Source: Bacteroidota bacterium (lineage in GTDB: Bacteria; Bacteroidota; Bacteroidia; Bacteroidales; Paludibacteraceae). Taken from it: a DNA stretch of 64,000 bases. Below, one piece after another: positions 41,542-50,855 of this stretch (position 1 is the first letter of the stretch; the number at the start of each line of letters is the position of its first letter). The notes below the pieces were generated by a model, which did no database searches, was not told the origin of the DNA, and saw only the letters and a list, made by a program, of their open reading frames with translations. Made by a program: the position numbers and the translations under genes. Location: NCBI GenBank assembly GCA_017860295.1, contig JAFNAS010000009.1:79912-143911 (forward strand), given 5' to 3'.

Positions 41542-42243
41542 TTATTCTTCTACTTTCGGAGCAATCAGTTTATAGCCTTTACCGTGGATATTGATAATTC
41601 CTACTTCAGGATCTTCTTTCAGAAGTTTACGCAGCTTGGTAATATACACATCCATGCTACGGGCATTGAAGTAGTTATCGTCGATCCAAATAGTACGTAA
41701 TGCAAAGTTACGTTCTACCATTTCGTTCACATTGGCTGCCAACAGAGTCAACAGTTCAGTTTCTTTTGTAGTCAGCTTGATTTGCGAATCATCGAAAGAA
41801 AGAATCTGACGTTGTGTATCAAAAATATATTTGCCAAGAAGGTAAGTATCTTTTTCTTTTACCTTTTTGCCTTTTGTACGGCGAGTGATAGCTTCAATAC
41901 GGAAGATAAGCTCTTCCATGCTGAATGGCTTCGAAATATAATCATCTGCACCCGCTTTGAATCCTTCGAGAATATCCTCTTTCATCGTTTTAGCTGTCAG
42001 GAAGATAATGGGCACATCGGATTGCAAATTACGAATATCTTTTGCAAGTTCAATACCGTCTTTCTTAGGCATCATCACATCAAGTACACAGATATCATAC
42101 TTTTCTTTTGTAAAAGCCTTATAACCGGCTTCTCCGTCGGGAGCCAAATCGGTTGCATAACCCTTTGCCTGTAAATATTCCCGTAACAACATGCTCAGAT
42201 TTTCATCATCTTCGCAAAGCAAGATTTTGGTCTTTTCATCCAT
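41542..42243 (-). CDS. rprY: OmpR-family response regulator, RprY-like
   Basis: 233 residues. Receiver domain (about 5-120) with LCEDDEN, phospho-acceptor in CVLDVMMPKKDG (about Asp55), IIFLTAK and DDYISKPFS; winged-helix domain (about 135-230) ending ARSMDVYITKLRKLLKEDPEVGIINIHGKGYKL. Close to RprY of Bacteroides by overall length and sequence as I remember it. It starts 2 bp after the kinase stop, so both are made together. Confidence 0.9.
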   Translation of the reverse strand: MDEKTKILLCEDDENLSMLLREYLQAKGYATDLAPDGEAGYKAFTKEKYDICVLDVMMPKKDGIELAKDIRNLQSDVPIIFLTAKTMKEDILEGFKAGADDYISKPFSMEELIFRIEAITRRTKGKKVKEKDTYLLGKYIFDTQRQILSFDDSQIKLTTKETELLTLLAANVNEMVERNFALRTIWIDDNYFNARSMDVYITKLRKLLKEDPEVGIINIHGKGYKLIAPKVEE

Positions 42244-42245
42244 AG

Positions 42246-43748
42246 TTAGTTTTGTTTTAGAGTTGGTAGTGTAATAATAAATTTAGTGCCTATATTTGGT
42301 TCGCTTTCTACTTTTATTAAACCGTGATGGGCATCCACAATTTGTTTGACATAAGCCAATCCCAATCCGAACCCCTTCACGTTATGAACATTCCCCGTCG
42401 GCACACGGAAAAATTTATCGAATATATGTTTCTGATATTCTTTTTTAATTCCTACCCCATTATCTTGAATTGAAATCATCAGATTCCCTTTTTCGTTCCA
42501 GGTTTTGACCGTGAGCACCAAATTGCTTGGTGTATACTTTACTGCATTATCCATCAAATTGTATAACACGTTGGTAAAGTGCGTTTCATCCACCAAAGCA
42601 TAAGACTCATCTGCTTCCAGATCGGCAATCAACTGTCCGTGTTTAGCATGTACTTTCACCCAGAAATTTTCAAGAATCATATTCAACAAATCATTGATAT
42701 CCCGTTCTGCCATCTTGAGATTGCCATTCCCTCGTTCAAAAGTCGACATCTGAAGTACTTTTTCGATATGGAAACTCAACCGTTTTGTTTCATCCACAAT
42801 AACCCTCGTGTAATATTTCAACGTATCGGTTGTCTTCGACACCGCCGGATCTGCCAGCATCTGAGCCGCCAGCGAAATGGTCGAAACCGGAGTCTTAAGC
42901 TCATGGGTCATATTGCTCACAAAATCGTTCTTTATCTCATTCAACCTCCTCTGCCTGAATATCAACCAGATAGAAACAATGCACGATATTAATAGAATGA
43001 ACGACAAGATAGCCCAAGGCAGCAGCAAAGTCAACGAATTACGGAACATATTCTTTTTGATCGGGAAACCGACTGCCACATAAGCCGATTTACCAGTCAC
43101 CAGATCGTTCGGGAACAATTTCTGTGTATATTCATTCGCATGTACCACCGAAACACTATCGGCCGAACTGTTATAGACCTCATCGCCTTTCTTATCTATT
43201 AAACGAAAATAATAGGGCGTTATTACTTCATTATTGGCAAATTCTGCCTGCAGCAACGCAGTCAATTCATTTATGTTCACCCGCTGAGCTAACTCTTTAG
43301 CTGCAGCTTCTTTCATTCTGCGCCAAGCAACCGTCTCAACCAGTTTACGCGAATGAGTAAATGCCTGTGCCAAAAGACCTTGTCTGTATTTCGATGTTTC
43401 TTGAATCGAAGATGCCGGATTCGAAATTGAAACTGAAGGTTTTGATCCAAAAGATGCAGTGTCAATATTAATTCCTTCAGCTTCTCGGGAAGAATCCGTC
43501 AAGGCCGAAGTTGTCAGCCTCCCCAACTTGGCAATTTCTGCAGCTCCAAGCTCCTGATTCAAATATTTCGCAGCTTCCGACTCTTCCAAATCAAGCGCCA
43601 CCTGATAAAGACTCCTTTTTACATTAGAATCAAACTGTTCTTCCATCAGCGCAGACATCTGCAACAGATAACGAAACTGGATAAACACCAATCCGACAAA
43701 AGCAATGCTCATTATAGCCAGGAGAATCCAAATCACTATTTTCTTCAT
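42246..43748 (-). CDS. rprX: Sensor histidine kinase, RprX-like
   Basis: 500 residues: TM1 (about 4-24), a periplasmic region of about 210 residues, TM2 (about 238-260), HisKA with His in NDFVSNMTHELKTPVSTISLAAQML (about His285), and HATPase_c with NLMDNAVKYTP, IQDNGVGIKKEYQ and KGFGLGLAYVKQIVDAHHG. Gene order kinase-regulator with a 2-bp gap and sequence style match the RprXY system first found in Bacteroides fragilis. Its -7 element lies 53 bp upstream. Confidence 0.9.
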   Translation of the reverse strand: MKKIVIWILLAIMSIAFVGLVFIQFRYLLQMSALMEEQFDSNVKRSLYQVALDLEESEAAKYLNQELGAAEIAKLGRLTTSALTDSSREAEGINIDTASFGSKPSVSISNPASSIQETSKYRQGLLAQAFTHSRKLVETVAWRRMKEAAAKELAQRVNINELTALLQAEFANNEVITPYYFRLIDKKGDEVYNSSADSVSVVHANEYTQKLFPNDLVTGKSAYVAVGFPIKKNMFRNSLTLLLPWAILSFILLISCIVSIWLIFRQRRLNEIKNDFVSNMTHELKTPVSTISLAAQMLADPAVSKTTDTLKYYTRVIVDETKRLSFHIEKVLQMSTFERGNGNLKMAERDINDLLNMILENFWVKVHAKHGQLIADLEADESYALVDETHFTNVLYNLMDNAVKYTPSNLVLTVKTWNEKGNLMISIQDNGVGIKKEYQKHIFDKFFRVPTGNVHNVKGFGLGLAYVKQIVDAHHGLIKVESEPNIGTKFIITLPTLKQN

Positions 43749-43800
43749 AAATCCGCTATTTCTCCTTTAATCAACATTTATTTGTCAATATTATCTCTGA

Positions 43801-43808
43801 CAAATTTA
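43801..43808 (-). promoter_or_regulatory. -7 element of rprX-rprY
   Basis: TAAATTTG on the minus strand, 52 bp before the kinase start; no clear -33 element. Confidence 0.45.
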
Positions 43809-43880
43809 ATGTAAAAGTGAAGGAATGATTTTTTATTAACATGATTTAACACGGCCGCATTTTAACATTTCAGGAAATGA

Positions 43881-43948
43881 GGGGCTATGATTTAACTTTT
43901 TAACCTGCCTTAATAGTTAAAAGGTCGAATGTGTGTTAATTTAGCCCC
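43881..43948 (-). other. Nested inverted repeats downstream of uvrA
   Basis: GGGGCTA (43881-43887) pairs with TAGCCCC (43942-43948), with further complementary blocks TTAAC/GTTAA and an inner TTTTTAAC/GTTAAAAG. The element lies in the uvrA 3' region, 70 bp upstream of the rprX promoter. It lacks a U-tract. Confidence 0.4.
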
Positions 43949-44020
43949 CTAGCTTTAACATTTGATCTTTTATTGTACCAATCAAATCTCATTTTGGAAT
44001 GATTTTTGCTCTGTTTTTTC

Positions 44021-46852
44021 TTAAATCAGCTCGTTCTTCAGAAAAATTGCTGTGCAACTCTTTGATTTTCGAACAATTTCTTCAGGTGTACCGGTATCCA
44101 TAATTTGTCCTCCGGCCTTACCCCCTTCCGGTCCCAAATCTATGATATAATCGGCAGATTTGATTACATCTGAGTTATGCTCGATTACAATTACGGTATT
44201 ACCCCTATCTACTAAACGATTGAGAACACTTAATAGTACGCGTATATCTTCAAAATGCAAGCCGGTGGTCGGTTCGTCCAATATATAAACGGTATTTCCG
44301 GTATCCTTCTTTGCCAATTCGGCGGCGAGCTTGATACGTTGACTTTCACCGCCAGAAAGTGTAGATGATGGCTGCCCTACTTTAATATATCCAAGTCCAA
44401 CATCTTGTAAAACATTCAATTTGTGCGAAATAGATGGTATTGCATCAAAGAATTCAACCGCTTGATTAATAGTCATATCCAGCACATCGGCAATCGATTT
44501 GCTCTTGTAGCGCACTTCCAATGTCTCCCGGTTGTAGCGTTTGCCATGGCACTCTTCACACGGAACGAGCACATCGGGCAAAAAATTCATTTCAATGGTT
44601 TTGTAACCATTGCCGCCACACGTCTCGCAACGGCCACCCGCAATATTGAACGAAAAACGGCCTGGTTTATAGCCTCTTATTTTAGCTTCCGGCAAGGTAA
44701 CAAATAAATTACGAATATCCGAAAAAATACCGGTATAAGTAGCTGGATTCGAACGTGGCGTACGCCCAATCGGAGACTGATCGACTGCAATTACCTTGTC
44801 CACATACTCCAACCCTTTGATTGTTTTATAGGGCAACGGATCTTGTAAGGAATGATAAAACTGCTGACTGAGAATAGGATGCAACGTGTCGTTGATCAAT
44901 GTAGATTTTCCGCTTCCGGAGACTCCCGTCACACAAATAAGCGTTCCCAGCGGAAACGAGACATCGACCCCTTTCAGGTTATTTCCCGAGGCACCTTTCA
45001 ACGTCAGAATATTACCGTTTCCTTTTCTACGGTGAGCCGGCAGCTCTATTTTGCGTTTGCCGTTCAGATAATCGGAGGTCAGCGTGCTGCATTTCAACAT
45101 CTCTCCCGGAGTTCCGGCAAAGACCAGCTCACCGCCATGACGACCAGCCCGGGGCCCAAGGTCGATAACATAATCGGCAGCCAGCATCATATCGCGATCG
45201 TGCTCAACGACAATAACCGAATTTCCGGTATCCCTCAGTTTTTTCAACGAATCGATCAATCGCTCGTTATCCCGCTGATGCAGACCGATACTCGGCTCAT
45301 CCAGAATATAAAGTACGTTCACCAGCTGCGATCCGATTTGCGTTGCCAAACGAATACGCTGGCTTTCACCACCGGAAAGCGACATGGAATTACGGTTGAG
45401 CGATAAATAGCCCAATCCTACATCCAACAGAAAATGGAGACGCGAACGAATCTCTTTCAGAATTTCGGTTGCAATCGCTTTTTGTTTGACCGACAGAAAC
45501 TCTTCCACCGAATTACACCACTCGTACAAATCACTGATGTCCATCGCGGCAAGTTCGGCTATCGTCTTGTCGTGAATCCGAAAATGACGCGCTTCCAAAT
45601 TGAGGCGTGTGCCCTGACAATCGGGACAGACAACCGTTTTTACAAACTGAGAAGCCCATTTTTGTTCGGTTGCCGAAGCATCGCTATCGTTTTGCAAGGC
45701 AATATATTTGATAACGCCCTCGTAAGATGCGAAATAATTGGAAGCTCCGAGTGACCCGTTTTTGATATTCAGCGGTTCGTTCGTTCCGTTCAGAATCTCG
45801 TCCAGCGCCTCATCCGAAATATCGGCAATAGCTGTTTTTTCGTTAAATCCATATTTCTCGCCAATGGCATCTATTTGCCAGAATATCAACGAATTTTTAT
45901 GTTTTCCCAACGGAACGATACCGCCCTGCGCAATGCTCAGGCTTCGATCCGGAATAATTTTGTCAATATCGATCTGATTGACATACCCGAGGCCTTTACA
46001 TTTAGGACAGGCTCCCTGAGGCGAGTTGAACGAAAAGTTGTGTGGGGCCGGTTCGCTGTAAGAGATGCCGGAGGTGGGGCACATCAACTGACGGCTGAAG
46101 TGACGTATTTCGCCACTCGCATAATCGAGCAACATGATAGAGCCATTTCCCTGATGCATTCCGGTACCGATGGAAGATTTTAAACGTCTGTCATCGTCAG
46201 TAGAGACGAGCAACTTATCGATCACCAACTCGATATCGTGATTTTTGTATCTGTCGACCCGCATTCCGGGCAATATCTCTTTAATTTGACCATCGATACG
46301 CACATGCAGGTACCCTTTCTTGCGAACCTGTTCAAACAACTCTTTATAATGTCCTTTCCTGTTTCTCACCAAAGGGGCAAGAATATATGTTTTTTGACCA
46401 TCGTAGTGTTTGAATATCAGTTTCAGAATCTCTTCGTCGGTATATTTCACCATCTTCTCGCCGCTTACATACGAGTAGGCCTCACCGGCACGGGCGAAAA
46501 GCAGACGGAAGAAGTCGTAAATTTCGGTCGTGGTTCCGACCGTAGAACGCGGATTTTTGTTGGTAGTCTTCTGTTCGATAGAGATTACCGGACTAAGCCC
46601 CGTAATATTGTCCACATCCGGACGCTCCAGATTACCCAGAAAATTACGTGCATAGGCCGAAAAAGTCTCAATATAACGACGTTGTCCTTCGGCAAAAAGC
46701 GTATCGAAAGCCAGCGAAGATTTGCCGCTGCCGCTCAGACCGGTAATCACCGTGAGCTTGTTGCGGGGTATGGTCACATCAATATTTTTCAGATTGTGTA
46801 CGCGCGCACCATACACCTCAATCAACTCGTTTTCTTCTGTATCTTGCTGCAT
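44021..46852 (-). CDS. uvrA: Excinuclease ABC subunit A (UvrA)
   Basis: 943 residues, the DNA damage-recognition ATPase of nucleotide excision repair. Two ABC modules: first Walker A GLSGSGKSS (about 33-41), signature LSGGESQRIRLATQIGS and Walker B YILDEPSIGLH; second Walker A GVSGSGKST, signature LSGGESQRIKLAAELAK and Walker B YILDEPTTGLH. Zinc fingers: CPKCKGLGY with partner cysteines near 245-280, CPDCQGTR, and CETCGGNGYKTIEMNFLPDVLVPCEECHGKR. The ATG at 46852 (MQQDTEENELIEVYGARVHNLKN) is preferred; the longer frame overlaps the upstream gene completely. Confidence 0.97.
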   Translation of the reverse strand: MQQDTEENELIEVYGARVHNLKNIDVTIPRNKLTVITGLSGSGKSSLAFDTLFAEGQRRYIETFSAYARNFLGNLERPDVDNITGLSPVISIEQKTTNKNPRSTVGTTTEIYDFFRLLFARAGEAYSYVSGEKMVKYTDEEILKLIFKHYDGQKTYILAPLVRNRKGHYKELFEQVRKKGYLHVRIDGQIKEILPGMRVDRYKNHDIELVIDKLLVSTDDDRRLKSSIGTGMHQGNGSIMLLDYASGEIRHFSRQLMCPTSGISYSEPAPHNFSFNSPQGACPKCKGLGYVNQIDIDKIIPDRSLSIAQGGIVPLGKHKNSLIFWQIDAIGEKYGFNEKTAIADISDEALDEILNGTNEPLNIKNGSLGASNYFASYEGVIKYIALQNDSDASATEQKWASQFVKTVVCPDCQGTRLNLEARHFRIHDKTIAELAAMDISDLYEWCNSVEEFLSVKQKAIATEILKEIRSRLHFLLDVGLGYLSLNRNSMSLSGGESQRIRLATQIGSQLVNVLYILDEPSIGLHQRDNERLIDSLKKLRDTGNSVIVVEHDRDMMLAADYVIDLGPRAGRHGGELVFAGTPGEMLKCSTLTSDYLNGKRKIELPAHRRKGNGNILTLKGASGNNLKGVDVSFPLGTLICVTGVSGSGKSTLINDTLHPILSQQFYHSLQDPLPYKTIKGLEYVDKVIAVDQSPIGRTPRSNPATYTGIFSDIRNLFVTLPEAKIRGYKPGRFSFNIAGGRCETCGGNGYKTIEMNFLPDVLVPCEECHGKRYNRETLEVRYKSKSIADVLDMTINQAVEFFDAIPSISHKLNVLQDVGLGYIKVGQPSSTLSGGESQRIKLAAELAKKDTGNTVYILDEPTTGLHFEDIRVLLSVLNRLVDRGNTVIVIEHNSDVIKSADYIIDLGPEGGKAGGQIMDTGTPEEIVRKSKSCTAIFLKNELI

Positions 46853-46854
46853 TA

Positions 46855-47391
46855 CTAATAATTTTTCGATGTAGAACGACCGGTCTTCATCACCTTGCGG
46901 GCAACCGACCGGATAGCTGGCGAGTCGGTACTTTCCAGCAAATGAGAAACGCACAATTGGAGCTCCGGTAGCAAATCGGGTTCGCGGCGGCACACCCGAA
47001 GCAGATAATGCATACTCATTGCCTTAACCGCGATTGCCGAGCTTTCGGCCAGAATCCATTCGAAAGCTCCATTGATAAGTTTCACCGGCAACTCGTCGGG
47101 TAGATCGGCCCGAATCAACACACACAACATCAATCGGCGAATTCCCTCTTTTTCCGTCCGGATAGCAACATCGGTTATTGTATCCAATAGTCGCACTGGA
47201 AAAAGATCCGGATATTTTGCAAAGAGTTTTTCTATGCCCCAGGCTGCATGCCAGGCCGTTTGCACATTTTCAGATGTAATCAGATTGACCAGCTCTGGTA
47301 ACCGTTGAGAATCGGCGGCGATCATTTCGACCAGAAAATCGATCTCTTTGCGGGAAAGCTTTTTAGACAAATAATCCTCAAACAGAACCAT
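46855..47391 (-). CDS. Helical-repeat protein of unknown function
   Basis: 178 residues, almost entirely predicted helices of 15-20 residues in pairs (for example SENVQTAWHAAWGIEKLFAKYP and RTEKEGIRRLMLCVLIRADLP), the look of a short HEAT/ARM-type repeat protein. No catalytic motif, signal or membrane segment. It ends 2 bp before the uvrA start, so it is probably co-expressed with it; a -7 element is 77 bp upstream. The tight link to uvrA is the only hint of function. Confidence 0.75.
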   Translation of the reverse strand: MVLFEDYLSKKLSRKEIDFLVEMIAADSQRLPELVNLITSENVQTAWHAAWGIEKLFAKYPDLFPVRLLDTITDVAIRTEKEGIRRLMLCVLIRADLPDELPVKLINGAFEWILAESSAIAVKAMSMHYLLRVCRREPDLLPELQLCVSHLLESTDSPAIRSVARKVMKTGRSTSKNY

Positions 47392-47468
47392 AACCTCTAA
47401 TTACCAATATATTACACTCAGGGAAAGCATCTGCCACACCAGACATCCTTAAGGGCGAAGCCAATTTG

Positions 47469-47476
47469 CAAAAATA
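47469..47476 (-). promoter_or_regulatory. -7 element before the helical-repeat gene and uvrA
   Basis: TATTTTTG on the minus strand, 77 bp before the start of the repeat protein gene. Confidence 0.45.
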
Positions 47477-47487
47477 GCAAAAAAGAG

Positions 47488-48153
47488 TCAGAATGAGGGT
47501 CTCCTTCCGCGCAACATCTCATGCTTTCCGGGAGGTCCCGGCAAACGCTCCACAACGAATCCGGAAGCCTGCAACATGCGCCGGACAACCCCTTTTGCAC
47601 AGTAAGTTACAAAAATACCATCCGGTCTCAGGCTACGAAAAAGACGATCAAAAATCTCCTGTTGCCATAAATCCGCCTGTTTGTTCGGAGCAAAAGCGTC
47701 GAAATAAATCAAATCGTATTCATTTTCACCCATCGGCATAGAGGCAAAGTCGGCCTCAATTTTGTGCAAACTCAGCCAATCGTTCAGTGCTACCGATGCA
47801 TTCCATGCGGCTTGATGGAAATTGGCGAACAGCGTCTCTTCCCCGAATATCTTTCCGTAATTCAGCATCAGAGCCTGCTCCAATGCCAAAGGATAGAGAT
47901 CCACCGAGGTATACCTGACTTTCCGACGTCTTTTTTCTGCTTCAATTGCCGTAAGTAGCGCATTCAGGCCTGTACCAAAACCCACCTCAAAAACGCAGGG
48001 TTGCTGTGCCTCGCACGCTTCAAATCCCGCTTTAATAAACACATGACGCGACTCTTGAATTGCCCCGTGCACCGAATGGTAATGTTCGTCTATTTCCGGC
48101 AGGTAAAGCGTGTGCGATCCATCTTCCGTCAGTTGAAAAAGTATCTCTGGCAT
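47488..48153 (-). CDS. mnmD: tRNA U34 methyltransferase MnmD-like
   Basis: 221 residues, Rossmann-type SAM methyltransferase with VFEVGFGTGLNALLTA (SAM loop, about 53-68), TSVDLYPLALEQA (acidic end of strand 2), DLIYFDAFAPNKQADLW (the D-A-F-x-P motif of the MnmC methylase domain) and GIFVTYCAKGVVRRML. It corresponds to the methylase half of MnmC alone (DUF752), which makes mnm5(s2)U in the wobble position of tRNA; the oxidase half is not adjacent. Separate promoter 23 bp upstream. Confidence 0.88.
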   Translation of the reverse strand: MPEILFQLTEDGSHTLYLPEIDEHYHSVHGAIQESRHVFIKAGFEACEAQQPCVFEVGFGTGLNALLTAIEAEKRRRKVRYTSVDLYPLALEQALMLNYGKIFGEETLFANFHQAAWNASVALNDWLSLHKIEADFASMPMGENEYDLIYFDAFAPNKQADLWQQEIFDRLFRSLRPDGIFVTYCAKGVVRRMLQASGFVVERLPGPPGKHEMLRGRRPSF

Positions 48154-48176
48154 AATGAATAATGTGATTTAACGAG

Positions 48177-48184
48177 CAAAATTA
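48177..48184 (-). promoter_or_regulatory. -7 element of mnmD
   Basis: TAATTTTG on the minus strand, 23 bp before the start codon. Confidence 0.5.
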
Positions 48185-48290
48185 GCCATAATATTTTCAA
48201 GAAACGGAACGATTAAGGTTGTTAATAATTAGTTCTATATTTTTTTATCTTTATGACATAAAACTTGGGCTTGGAATCCGTATCTTTGTC

Positions 48291-48298
48291 ACAGTTTT
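48291..48298 (+). promoter_or_regulatory. -7 element of the pyrE unit
   Basis: TATCTTTG on the plus strand, 121 bp before pyrE, leaving a leader of about 115 nt. No attenuator-like hairpin with U-tract was seen in the leader. Confidence 0.5.
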
Positions 48299-48419
48299 TG
48301 TGAGGTAAAATGCATATCGAAAATATCCCGCATAAACAAAAATAAGCAATCTATCAATCAGATAGTTAAATCAAAAATAATTTTTTCTTGATTACACCAT
48401 TATTACACTATATTTTCTC

Positions 48420-49064
48420 ATGAAACTTTTAGAACATATTGTTGCAGAAAAATTACTAAAGGTAAAAGCTGTAAAATTACAGCCGAACAATCCTTTTACG
48501 TGGGCCTCGGGTTGGAAATCGCCTATTTATTGCGACAATCGTAAGACACTCTCTTATCCTGAAATCAGAAATTTCATCAAAATAGAACTTGCACGTTTAG
48601 TGTGCGAACATTTCGGAGACGCTACTGCAATTGCCGGCGTTGCAACCGGAGCCATTGCGCAAGGGGCTATGGTTGCCGAAGAGCTCGGACTGCCGTTTGT
48701 TTACGTCCGCTCCAAACCGAAAGATCACGGACTTGAGAATCTGATCGAAGGTGATTTACGCCCTGGCAGTAAAGTGCTGGTAATCGAAGATCTCATCTCA
48801 ACCGGAGGTAGCAGTCTGAAAGCCGTTGAAGCCATCCGTAACGACGGTAGCGAAGTAATTGGCATGTTGGCTATTTTTACCTACGGTTTCCCTATCGCCG
48901 AAAAACAATTCAAAGAAGCGAATGTCAACTGCATGACCTTGAGCAACTACGACGCTATTTTGAATGTGGCCCTTGCAACGGATTACATCGACGAAGCAGA
49001 AATTAAAACACTCCAAGAATGGCGCCATGATCCATCAAAATGGCATCCTCTTGCCCACAAATAA
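48420..49064 (+). CDS. pyrE: Orotate phosphoribosyltransferase
   Basis: 214 residues. Joins orotate to PRPP to give OMP in pyrimidine synthesis (cytosol). PRPP-binding loop VLVIEDLISTGGSSLKAVEAIR (about 119-140), FTWASGWKSPIYCDNRKTLSYP (orotate site) and VRSKPKDHG (flexible catalytic loop with Lys/His) are all visible. First gene of a run with the SRPBCC protein (4 bp later) and argH. Confidence 0.97.
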   Translation: MKLLEHIVAEKLLKVKAVKLQPNNPFTWASGWKSPIYCDNRKTLSYPEIRNFIKIELARLVCEHFGDATAIAGVATGAIAQGAMVAEELGLPFVYVRSKPKDHGLENLIEGDLRPGSKVLVIEDLISTGGSSLKAVEAIRNDGSEVIGMLAIFTYGFPIAEKQFKEANVNCMTLSNYDAILNVALATDYIDEAEIKTLQEWRHDPSKWHPLAHK

Positions 49065-49068
49065 TTAG

Positions 49069-49482
49069 ATGGCAACATTTGAAAGTGCAGTAAAAAGAAT
49101 CACTTCAAGCGAAGAAGCGATTTATGAAACTTTGTCCGATCTGAGAAATCTGGAACAGTCGAAACACCTGGTTTCCGAAAATACCATTCAGGATATCGAG
49201 TTCTACGAAGACAAATGTCATTTCACGGTAAACCCGATCGGTCAAATAGATCTATCCATCATTGATAAGCAACCCAACAAACTCATCAAACTGGGTGCAG
49301 ACAATGCTCCGATTGATTTTCATGTCAACATTCATCTGAACAAAACATCCGACAACCAGACCAATTTGCATGTCAATGCCCAGGCCGATATTCCGCCCAT
49401 GGTAAAACTTATGTTTGGCGGACGCATGCAACAGTTCGTCGATCAGTTTGCCGATGCATTGGCCGGCATTAATTATAAATAA
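49069..49482 (+). CDS. SRPBCC (START-like) fold protein
   Basis: 137 residues, alpha-beta pattern of the polyketide cyclase/START-like superfamily: an N-terminal strand and helix (FESAVKRITSSEEAIYETLSDLRNLEQ), a series of strands (ECHFTVN-type segments), and a long C-terminal helix (LMFGGRMQQFVDQFADALAGI). Probably binds a small hydrophobic ligand; no specific function known. It lies 4 bp after pyrE and 27 bp before argH, an arrangement I believe is common in Bacteroidales. Confidence 0.78.
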   Translation: MATFESAVKRITSSEEAIYETLSDLRNLEQSKHLVSENTIQDIEFYEDKCHFTVNPIGQIDLSIIDKQPNKLIKLGADNAPIDFHVNIHLNKTSDNQTNLHVNAQADIPPMVKLMFGGRMQQFVDQFADALAGINYK

Positions 49483-49509
49483 ACACACAACAATTTCCGA
49501 CAGAAGAAA

Positions 49510-50853
49510 ATGGCTCAGAAACTTTGGGACAAAGGCGTTACAACCGATCATGAAATAGAACGGTTCACCATCGGGCGCGATCAGGAGATGGATCTATACC
49601 TGGCTCAATACGACGTTTTAGGTTCGATGGCTCACATCACCATGCTCGAAAGTATCGGTCTGCTGGAGAAAGAAGAGCTGCAACTGCTTCTGAAGGAATT
49701 GAAAAACATCTACGAAATCATTCAAAAAGGCGATTTCGTTATCGAAGAGGGCATCGAAGATGTTCACTCGCAGGTAGAGCTGATGCTGACCCGCTCTCTG
49801 GGCGAAATGGGAAAGAAAATTCACAGCGGTCGCTCGCGCAACGATCAGGCGCTGCTCGACCTGAAGCTCTTCGCCCGTGCCGAAATAGAAAAAACCGTAG
49901 CAAAAGTGTGCGGTTTGTTCGATGTGTTGATTGCACAGAGCAACCGCTACAAAAACGTGCTAATGCCGGGTTACACACACCTGCAGATTGCCATGCCGTC
50001 ATCGTTCGGCCTTTGGTTCGGCGCTTATGCCGAAAGCCTTGCCGACGACCTGCAGCTTTTGCTCTCTGCTTATAAAATTGCCAACCGCAACCCGCTTGGC
50101 TCGGCCGCCGGATACGGTTCGTCGTTCCCACTTAACCGCCAAATGACCACCGATCTGCTGGGATTCGACACCATGAACTACAACGTGGTGTATGCGCAAA
50201 TGGGACGCGGAAAAATGGAACGGGTGGTAACCACCGCTCTGGCTTCGGTAGCTGCAACGCTTTCGAAACTGGCTTTCGATGCCTGCCTCTTTTCGAGCCA
50301 AAATTTCGGGTTTATCAAGTTACCCGATGCCTTTACCACCGGGTCGAGCATTATGCCGCACAAGAAAAACCCCGATGTTTTTGAGCTGACCCGTGCCAAA
50401 TGCAATAAGATACAAGCAATTCCGCAGCAGATCACGATGATCGTCAACAACCTGCCGTCGGGCTATTTCCGCGATCTGCAAATTACCAAAGAGTGCTTCG
50501 TGCCTACGTTTGAGGAGTTGAACGATTGCCTCAACATGACCACCACGATGATGGAGAAAGTCACCATCAACGAGCATATCCTCGACGATTCGCGCTATGA
50601 TTTGATATTCAGCGTTGAAACCGTCAACAAACTTGCCAGCGAAGGAATGCCGTTCCGTGATGCGTACAAGAAGGTAGGATTAGACATCGAAGCGGGCAAT
50701 TTCCATCCGGAAAAAGAGATACACCACACACACGAAGGAAGCATCGGTAATCTTTGCAACGACGAAATCGTCGCTTACAAAGAGGATATTGTTAGCCAAT
50801 TCAACTTTGACAAAGTGGATCGGGCGTACAACCAATTACTCTCCGTCAAATAA
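49510..50853 (+). CDS. argH: Argininosuccinate lyase
   Basis: 447 residues. Cleaves argininosuccinate to arginine and fumarate. Fumarase/aspartase-fold signatures: HSGRSRNDQALLDLKLFAR, MPGYTHLQIAMPSSFG and the flexible signature loop GSSIMPHKKNPDVFE with the catalytic Ser. The C-terminal part (about 370-447) is slightly unusual but in line with Bacteroidales homologues. Convergent with comEC, stop codons 2 bp apart, with no terminator hairpin between them. Confidence 0.96.
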   Translation: MAQKLWDKGVTTDHEIERFTIGRDQEMDLYLAQYDVLGSMAHITMLESIGLLEKEELQLLLKELKNIYEIIQKGDFVIEEGIEDVHSQVELMLTRSLGEMGKKIHSGRSRNDQALLDLKLFARAEIEKTVAKVCGLFDVLIAQSNRYKNVLMPGYTHLQIAMPSSFGLWFGAYAESLADDLQLLLSAYKIANRNPLGSAAGYGSSFPLNRQMTTDLLGFDTMNYNVVYAQMGRGKMERVVTTALASVAATLSKLAFDACLFSSQNFGFIKLPDAFTTGSSIMPHKKNPDVFELTRAKCNKIQAIPQQITMIVNNLPSGYFRDLQITKECFVPTFEELNDCLNMTTTMMEKVTINEHILDDSRYDLIFSVETVNKLASEGMPFRDAYKKVGLDIEAGNFHPEKEIHHTHEGSIGNLCNDEIVAYKEDIVSQFNFDKVDRAYNQLLSVK

Positions 50854-50855
50854 AA

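Noticed and set aside
41203..41700. Plus-strand open frame of 165 codons after the patatin gene
   Set aside because: It crosses the rprY terminator hairpin and continues antisense into rprY, has no promoter or domain, and reads as unordered sequence.
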